From Pirellulales bacterium (GTDB taxonomy: Bacteria > Planctomycetota > Planctomycetia > Pirellulales > Thermoguttaceae): a DNA stretch of 11,667 nt. The stretch spans positions 1 through 11,667 of the forward strand of contig JAUWJC010000075.1 in assembly GCA_030607895.1 (NCBI GenBank). Reading direction: 5' to 3'. Shown here piece after piece: positions 7,601 to 11,667 of this stretch. The notes under the pieces are model-generated. The model saw only the letters and a list, made by a program, of their open reading frames with translations, was not told where the DNA came from and made no database searches. A program made the translations under genes and the position numbers. How positions within the stretch are numbered: position 1 is the stretch's first letter; each line of letters starts with the position of its first letter.

Positions 7601-8283
7601 GCGTGCCGCAGACGTATGTGGTTCGTGCTGTCAGCCGGCGCGGCGCCCAGAGCGAGCCCACCGCGCCGGTGGAGGCCACTGCAACTGCGATCAAAGAGCA
7701 GATGTTCTCCGCCGAATTCGACCGAGACATGCGTGGGCGTCTCCACGGCGGTGAGACTCTCCTCGGCAAGCGGCACGGTGCCGCCCAGAGCGCCGACGGC
7801 GTGCTCGACCTGCGGCGCGGCGGCCATGTGTCTTTCCCGCACCACGGCCTGTTCGACCTCCAGCAGCCGCTGTCGATTACCTGCTGGGTGTGGTTCGACG
7901 CACCGGGAAAGATGCCGGTGATCGTCAGTTGCGGCCACTGGAAGCGTGCCGGGTGGTTCTTGCAGCGGTTCGGCGGCGTTTGGCGATGGCACGTCGGCGG
8001 CATCGACTGCGACGGCGGCCGGCCGGCCGAGGGCCGCTGGATACATCTGGCCGCCACCTACGACGGTCGCACGGCACGCCTGTTCGAGGACGGCAAGCTG
8101 GTTGCGGAAAAGGCCGGCACGGTCAACACGGAGCCCTGGCCGGGCAACCTGCATGTTGGCCAGTACAGCGGGCAGCCGGGGCCCGATTTCCAGGTGACCG
8201 GTCGACTGGCCCAGGTGAAGGTTTACCATCGGCCGCTCGAACCCTCGGAGGCAGCCGCGGCCGCAAAGGCTCGTCCAAAATAG
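4606..8283 (+). CDS. Exported HzsA-related multiheme protein with FN3-like and LamG-like domains
   Basis: A 1225-residue protein. An N-terminal signal peptide (hydrophobic core about 9-23, likely cleavage near LSA at 26-28) sends it out of the cytoplasm. Residues about 110-390 carry repeated PDGR/DGS-type TolB/WD40-like blades of a beta-propeller. A middle part (about 400-525), resembling the hydrazine synthase alpha-subunit middle domain, holds the first haem motif CIGCH (511-515) with Tyr519 four residues after the His. A c-type cytochrome region follows with CAGCH (563-567) in the context VQPVLDKRCAGCHGG, and CMRCH (701-705). After this come a degenerate FN3-like segment (about 843-931), a PPPVPPPVP linker (932-940), an FN3 domain (about 940-1025) and a LamG/concanavalin-like domain (about 1034-1218). 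The ATG is preceded by AAGGAG with 6-nt spacing. The substrate is unknown; no hydrazine synthase beta/gamma genes are nearby, so a redox or polymer-binding periplasmic role fits better than anammox. Confidence 0.85.
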   Translation: MRVGRTAAPIWAGLLLVWGYGAVDALSADQTPMPTQPEVEREMLKLLDAPLLFVKRHSYTGIHIYDTYYKWPPGGGGIYLIENPSAPRVEWKIRPVIDPTTPGTLGMGVYTHPELCWDAKKLLFCFKGKPDGSTSIYEIGVDGRGLRRLTDPTPTCDSYQGSRSGQHDIAPAYLPDGRIVLLSTRASGLVPCANSGVAILHVMNADGSDLHPISVNNVNEFDPAILPDGRILFGRWEYVDKNALTIQSLWTINPDGTQETALFSNNMVFPEAILDTRPMPGSHLVVGTFAKHNGTPRGSIALVDPRLGKDDPAAIINIEHSDEPTFDRGDSCEPWPVSEDTFLFSGRTPSGKRNVIEMLGRTGRRIVVHSDPEICLHSPMLVKPRRRPPVIPNTTDRQARTGRFLVQDVYQGLSGVKRGEVKWLRVIEETSRTSRTGMGGSPYNQTFLVSCALAFGANNFLGIVPVEKDGSAYFEVPAGRAVYLQALDAEGRLVQSMRTFVQAAPGTTRSCIGCHEQKYSTSAASAVLPETFGRAPSQLQPESWGSGYLDYPSMVQPVLDKRCAGCHGGKEGIAAGLDLSGGWTEHFNISYENLTSRRETQLIAYWIAGIDCMNGTALWSSRIFPPRAHGSGAAPLAELLAAGHDGHIADLTRPERDLLMAWIDTNGLYHGTWDYTEHGCAIKHWGKTKAAITAQMQAAGCMRCHGDGKRLSYFENDWINLKNPEFSRILRAPLAKNSDGLGLGLCRDRKVDPRRQRIHLLWRGYAHAVLPPEKFPRQPIVPPDLTGEPVISFTSTGDRHYQAILAIIRNAREQALASPRIDMPGAEAIAGSCRHFVPPLVPEVTPSLEASVDREGIVHLSWERSARTIGLEAELHRSGQANFTPDESTSLVRTPLFRYSDLEAATGKQHYALVLATAGRRGKPAYATVAVPPPVPPPVPTGLTVVPASCAVRLKWQAPRDAVYGYHVYRGRRGTGELQRITSEPVRRTSYSDVAVELGVPQTYVVRAVSRRGAQSEPTAPVEATATAIKEQMFSAEFDRDMRGRLHGGETLLGKRHGAAQSADGVLDLRRGGHVSFPHHGLFDLQQPLSITCWVWFDAPGKMPVIVSCGHWKRAGWFLQRFGGVWRWHVGGIDCDGGRPAEGRWIHLAATYDGRTARLFEDGKLVAEKAGTVNTEPWPGNLHVGQYSGQPGPDFQVTGRLAQVKVYHRPLEPSEAAAAAKARPK

Positions 8284-8294
8284 GCTCTTCACGT

Positions 8295-8531
8295 TTATTG
8301 GGCATCGTATGCGTCCATTTCCGGCCGTTGCCAGTCTTCAGCGAACGCCGCCAGCCGCGTGCGCAGATCGGCTGCTTGCTGTCGATCGATGCCGCGCCGG
8401 GCCAGATCGACGGCCGAGTTAGATGTATCAGAGAGGAAAGTCACTATCACAGGGCCCTCGATCTCCTTGGGCACGGGTTCGGTCAATTCGATCTTGCCGG
8501 CCCGGTAGACGCCTTCAACGGATTTGAGCAT
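8295..8531 (-). CDS. Orphan antitoxin-like protein (DUF104/AF2212-like)
   Basis: A 78-residue protein beginning MLKSVEGVYRAGKIELTEPV, the pattern of DUF104/AF2212-like antitoxins: a short beta-rich N-terminus with an exxYrnGkieL core, then PVIVTFL. The C-terminal part (about 50-78), helical with AFAEDWQRPEMDAYDAQ, resembles the toxin-binding tails of antitoxins partnered with MazF/PemK or PIN toxins. The start at 8531 is chosen because GGAGG lies 8 nt upstream; the longer frame to 8657 runs into the repeat at 8603-8679. No toxin gene follows: the stop is 11 bp from the end of the convergent HzsA-like gene. It is therefore an orphan, perhaps after loss of the toxin, or a stand-alone regulator. 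The family call is from pattern memory. Confidence 0.7.
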   Translation of the reverse strand: MLKSVEGVYRAGKIELTEPVPKEIEGPVIVTFLSDTSNSAVDLARRGIDRQQAADLRTRLAAFAEDWQRPEMDAYDAQ

Positions 8532-8553
8532 AACACAATCCTCCAACGGTTGA

Positions 8554-8582
8554 ATTGTATCCTCGCCGAGAGAGGAGTTCAA
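8554..8582 (-). promoter_or_regulatory. Promoter of the antitoxin-like gene
   Basis: On the minus strand TTGAAC (8577-8582) and TACAAT (8554-8559) are spaced by 17 bp, with the start codon 22 bp beyond the -10. Match to consensus is 4 of 6 and 5 of 6. This would make the small gene independent of uvrA, which ends in a terminator-like palindrome just upstream. Confidence 0.5.
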
Positions 8583-8602
8583 TCCCGGCTGCAAGCGGCC
8601 GT

Positions 8603-8679
8603 CGAAAAAGGGACCAGGTTTAATTTGCCGGAACGGCCCGAAGGGTGCTTCGCACAAATTAAACCTGGTCCCTTTTTCG
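8603..8679. terminator. Terminator-like palindromic repeat overlapping the uvrA stop codon
   Basis: Arms 8603-8627 and 8655-8679 form a perfect 25-bp inverted repeat with a 27-nt centre that holds a smaller CGAAG/CTTCG hairpin (8639-8652). The outer ends are A5 and T5 tracts, so each strand ends in a stem followed by a U-run, as in a bidirectional intrinsic terminator. The uvrA stop (8659-8661) lies inside the right arm. The first 15 bp of the left arm recur at 11653-11667, so this is a dispersed repeat as well. Confidence 0.8.
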
Positions 8680-11514
8680 GTCGCCGTTACGTTTCAGCAC
8701 CGCTTGCAGATACCGCCCGGTGTGGTTGCCTTGGGCGGCGGCGATTTGTTCGGGCGTGCCGGTTGCGACTACCTGGCCGCCGGCCTCTCCGCCTTCGGGT
8801 CCCAGGTCGATGATCCAGTCGGCCGTTTTGATTACGTCGAGGTTGTGCTCGATGACGATGACCGTGTTGCCCAGGTCGACCAGCCGGGAGAGCACGTCGA
8901 GCAGCTTTTTGATGTCGTCGAAGTGCAACCCGGTGGTCGGCTCGTCGAGAATATAGAGCGTGTTGCCGGTCTCGACGCGGCTCAACTCGGTGGCCAGTTT
9001 TATGCGTTGGGCTTCGCCGCTGGAGAGAGTGGTGGAAGCCTGGCCCAGGTTCAGGTATCCGAGGCCCACTTCCTGGAGGCTTTTCAGCAGCCGGGCGATG
9101 ACGGGGAAGTTCTCGAAGAACACGGCCGCGTCGTCCACGCGCATGTCCAAAACGTCGGCGATTGACTTGTCGCGGTAGCGGACTTCCAGCGTCTGGCGGT
9201 TGAATCGCTTTCCTTCGCACACCGGGCAGGTGACATAGAGGTCGGGCAGGAAGTTCATCTCGATCTTCCGCACGCCTTGCCCCTGACATTCCACGCAACG
9301 CCCGCCCTTCACGTTGAAGCTGAACCGTCCCGCCTTGTACCCGCGCTCGCGCGCGGCGCGCGTGTTGGCAAACACCTTGCGGATTTCGTCGAAGGTGCCA
9401 CTGTACGTGGCCGGGTTCGAGCGGGGCGTGCGGCCGATAGGCGACTGGTCGATTTGCACTACCTTGTCGATCCGGCTGGTGCCGCGGAGACTGGTGTACG
9501 GACCCGGCTTGGGAGCGATACCACCCAGCCGCCTGAGGAGTGCCCGGCTGAGCGTCTCGCTCAGAAGCGAACTCTTCCCCGAGCCGCTCACGCCCGTCAG
9601 ACAAACAAACGCCTGCAGCGGGAAGCAGGCCGTCACGTTTTTCAGATTGTTTGTGGAAACACCTTTGATGGTAATCGATCGGGTTTTTGCGATTCTCCGT
9701 CGGCGCCGGGGCAGGGGTATTTTCGCCCGGCCGGCCAGGTAGCGCCCGGTGAGCGAATCGGGGTTTTCGGCAACCTGCCGGGGCGTTCCCTGTGCGACGA
9801 TTTGCCCACCGTGCCGGCCGGCGCCCGGCCCCAAGTCGATAAGCCAATCCGCCCGGCGCATGATTGCCTCGTCGTGCTCGACCACCAGCACGGTGTTTCC
9901 CCGTGCCTGCAAATCGCGCAGCGCTCCGATCAACCGCCGGTTGTCGCGCGGGTGCAACCCGATCGACGGCTCGTCCAAGACGTAGCAGACACCCACCAGG
10001 GCGGACCCCAATCCGGTGGCCAGCCGCACCCGCTTCAGTTCGCCGCCGCTTAGGGTATCGGCAGGCCGGTCGAGCGTGAGATACTCCAGGCCCACCTTGT
10101 CGAGGAACTCCAATCGCGAGAATATTTCCAAGACGATCGGTTCGGCGATGGGCAGTTCGTCTTCGTCGAATTCGAGCCGGTCGAAGAACTCCCGGGCTTC
10201 GGTCACCGTGAGGGCGACGATCTCGTGGATCGCCTTCTTGCCGACACGGACGGACCGCGCCTCGGGTCTCAGCCGGGCACCGCCGCAGTCGGGGCAGGTT
10301 ATTCGGCCGCGAAACGTTTCGAGCCGCTGCCGGGCAGACTCGCTGATAGTCGTGACGTATTCCTTTTCCAGCAGGACCAACAGGCCGAGGAACCGGCACC
10401 GGTCGCCATGAAGCAATTGACGGCGAATCTTGGGACGGAGCTTCGACAGCGGCGTGTTCCAGCGAAACCCGGCCGTCGACATGAACTCGCGCAACTGCGT
10501 CTTGTGCTTTCGCTCGGCCGGCGGCGAGGCTCCTTTCCACGGTCCGATCGCCCCGCCGGCCAGCGATAGCTTCACGTCGGCAATTACCAACTCTGGGTCG
10601 AACCGGACCCGGGCCCCAAGCCCTTCGCACGTGGGACAAATACCATAGGGGCTGTTGAAGCTGAAAGTGCGCGGCTCCAACTCCTCGTAGCTGATCTTGC
10701 AGTTCGGGCAGGCGTATTGCGTGCTGAAAAGCCGCTCGTGCCAGACGCCCCCTTCGGGCGTCTTTTCTTCGTAAACGGCCAGTACCAGGGCGTCGCCGTG
10801 GCGGACCGCCAGGTTGATCGACTCGGCAAGCCGGCTGCGAATACCCTCGCGAACAACCCCGCGGTCGATCACCGCCTCGATGTTGTGCGCCCGCTGGCGG
10901 ACCAACTCCGGCGGCTCGTGTGCGTCGATTACCTCGCCATCGACCCGGGCGCGGATGAAGCCGGCCTTGCGAATGGCCGCAAACGTCTCTTTGTGCTCGC
11001 CCTTGCGCCCGCGGACCATCGGAGCCAAAACCATCAGCCGGGTGCCGGACGGTAGCGACAACAACTCCTCGATGATTTGTTCGGTCGTCTGCTGTCGGAT
11101 CGGCTCGCCGCACCGGTAGCAGTTCGCCTCGCCCAGCCGGGCCATCAGAAGCCGCAAGTAGTCGTAAATCTCCGTGACCGTGGCCACCGTGCTTCGCGGG
11201 TTCCGGATGCCCGGGCGTTGATCGATCGAAATCGTCGGCTGGAGACCTTCGATCAGGTCTACGTCGGGCCGCTCCATTTGGTGCAGGAACTGCCGGGCGT
11301 AGACCGACAGGCTTTCGATGTACTGCCGTTGCCCCTCGGCATGTAGCGTATCGTAAGCCAGCGAACTCTTGCCCGACCCGCTGGGGCCCGTGACCACCAC
11401 CAGCTGGTTGCGGGGTATATCCAGATCGAGATTCCGCAAATTATGCACCCGGGCCCCGCGAATCCGGATGCTTTCATCCATGGGGGTTGTCGGACCTCGG
11501 GCTGAATCGCTCAT
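8659..11514 (-). CDS. uvrA: Excinuclease ABC subunit A
   Basis: Damage-recognition ATPase of nucleotide excision repair, acting with UvrB and UvrC. The 951 residues are close to the usual 940. First ABC unit: Walker A GPSGSGKS (43-50), signature LSGGELKR (488-495) and Walker B YVLDEP (511-516). Second unit: Walker A GVSGSGKSS (641-649), signature LSSGEAQR (830-837) and YILDEPTTGLH (854-864). Zinc-binding cysteines are C269/C272 with C293/C296, and C740/C743 with C763/C766; extra pairs occur at C132/C135 and C407/C410. Both signatures differ slightly from the usual LSGGE(S/A)QR. The start is either ATG 11514 or ATG 11481 (residue 12); neither has a strong Shine-Dalgarno sequence. The last residues KRDQV and the stop are encoded by the palindromic repeat at 8603-8679. 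Planctomycetes may carry more than one UvrA, so a paralogue rather than the sole UvrA is possible. Confidence 0.95.
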   Translation of the reverse strand: MSDSARGPTTPMDESIRIRGARVHNLRNLDLDIPRNQLVVVTGPSGSGKSSLAYDTLHAEGQRQYIESLSVYARQFLHQMERPDVDLIEGLQPTISIDQRPGIRNPRSTVATVTEIYDYLRLLMARLGEANCYRCGEPIRQQTTEQIIEELLSLPSGTRLMVLAPMVRGRKGEHKETFAAIRKAGFIRARVDGEVIDAHEPPELVRQRAHNIEAVIDRGVVREGIRSRLAESINLAVRHGDALVLAVYEEKTPEGGVWHERLFSTQYACPNCKISYEELEPRTFSFNSPYGICPTCEGLGARVRFDPELVIADVKLSLAGGAIGPWKGASPPAERKHKTQLREFMSTAGFRWNTPLSKLRPKIRRQLLHGDRCRFLGLLVLLEKEYVTTISESARQRLETFRGRITCPDCGGARLRPEARSVRVGKKAIHEIVALTVTEAREFFDRLEFDEDELPIAEPIVLEIFSRLEFLDKVGLEYLTLDRPADTLSGGELKRVRLATGLGSALVGVCYVLDEPSIGLHPRDNRRLIGALRDLQARGNTVLVVEHDEAIMRRADWLIDLGPGAGRHGGQIVAQGTPRQVAENPDSLTGRYLAGRAKIPLPRRRRRIAKTRSITIKGVSTNNLKNVTACFPLQAFVCLTGVSGSGKSSLLSETLSRALLRRLGGIAPKPGPYTSLRGTSRIDKVVQIDQSPIGRTPRSNPATYSGTFDEIRKVFANTRAARERGYKAGRFSFNVKGGRCVECQGQGVRKIEMNFLPDLYVTCPVCEGKRFNRQTLEVRYRDKSIADVLDMRVDDAAVFFENFPVIARLLKSLQEVGLGYLNLGQASTTLSSGEAQRIKLATELSRVETGNTLYILDEPTTGLHFDDIKKLLDVLSRLVDLGNTVIVIEHNLDVIKTADWIIDLGPEGGEAGGQVVATGTPEQIAAAQGNHTGRYLQAVLKRNGDRKRDQV

Positions 11515-11556
11515 GCGCTGCCTGGGCGAACGGTTTGAGACGGTCCCAAGCTATTT

Positions 11557-11585
11557 AGAATACCAGAGTCAACCACCCGGGGCAA
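11557..11585 (-). promoter_or_regulatory. Candidate promoter of uvrA
   Basis: On the minus strand TTGCCC (11580-11585) and TATTCT (11557-11562) are spaced by 17 bp, with TG one base before the -10 (extended -10). The match is 4 of 6 for each box. The -10 lies 42 bp before the ATG at 11514. I see no recognised LexA box of the enterobacterial or Bacillus type. Confidence 0.35.
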
Positions 11586-11652
11586 GAATCGGCCACCCCG
11601 CACCCTTGCCCCGCGACCTGACATGGTGTATCCTGAATTTAGCTATTCGAGC

Positions 11653-11667
11653 CGAAAAAGGGACCAG
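11653..11667. repeat. Partial second copy of the uvrA-flanking repeat
   Basis: Fifteen bases identical to 8603-8617 (CGAAAAAGGGACCAG), in the same orientation, cut by the window edge. Its presence upstream of uvrA means the gene is bracketed by copies of one repeat about 3.05 kb apart. Whether the second arm and hairpin follow cannot be seen here. Confidence 0.7.

Noticed and set aside
4606..8283. Calling this region an anammox hydrazine synthase locus
   Set aside because: Only an alpha-like chain is present, with an extra CxxCH and long C-terminal binding domains, and no beta or gamma subunit gene; the full complex is needed for hydrazine synthesis.
8532..8657. N-terminal extension of the antitoxin-like gene
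   Set aside because: The extra 42 codons are encoded by the dispersed repeat and promoter region; GGAGG and the family start both point to 8531.
8687..11113. 808-codon open frame on the minus strand in another frame of uvrA
   Set aside because: The product is an Arg/Pro/Gly-rich low-complexity string overlapping unmistakable UvrA motifs; a shadow frame.

Overview
The window reads as chromosomal DNA of a planctomycete, most likely a member of the Pirellulales or a relative. The evidence is a very large secreted multiheme protein related to the alpha subunit of hydrazine synthase, joined to fibronectin-III-like and LamG-like domains; a small TM2/DUF6677-like membrane protein; high GC with weak Shine-Dalgarno use; and several intergenic palindromes and 7-bp tandem repeats of a kind I associate with planctomycete genomes. 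This assignment is inference from content, not from a marker-gene comparison.

Layout. Positions 1-4262 hold a minus-strand cluster read right to left: a DUF6677-like membrane protein (start GTG at 4226), a 68-residue two-helix membrane protein, trkA (NAD-binding gating subunit) and trkH (K+ channel subunit). TrkH and TrkA together form a complete potassium uptake system; the two small membrane proteins ahead of them are candidates for co-expressed partners. Every gap in the cluster carries a repeat: a heptamer array (3541-3589), a 17-bp tandem duplication that copies a stop codon and ribosome binding site (3301-3334), and a clover-shaped palindrome plus a second heptamer array between trkA and trkH.

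Positions 4263-4605 are a divergent intergenic region dominated by a nested 158-bp palindrome, followed by a promoter with a dyad over its -10 element. Positions 4606-8283 on the plus strand encode the 1225-residue exported cytochrome-like protein, with three CxxCH haem sites. It keeps the His/Tyr spacing typical of the unusual haem alphaI site of hydrazine synthase, but no hzsB/hzsC-like gene is present, so it is unlikely to be an anammox enzyme.

Positions 8295-8531 (minus) hold an orphan DUF104-like antitoxin gene with its own promoter, whose 3' end lies 11 bp from the 3' end of the cytochrome gene. Positions 8659-11514 (minus) encode UvrA. Its stop codon lies inside a 77-bp terminator-like palindrome, and another copy of the same arm begins at the right edge of the window, so uvrA is bracketed by the same repeat. 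No rRNA, tRNA, CRISPR array, transposase or prophage gene was seen. The most notable items are the HzsA-like protein with its domain fusions and the density of structured repeats that set gene ends.
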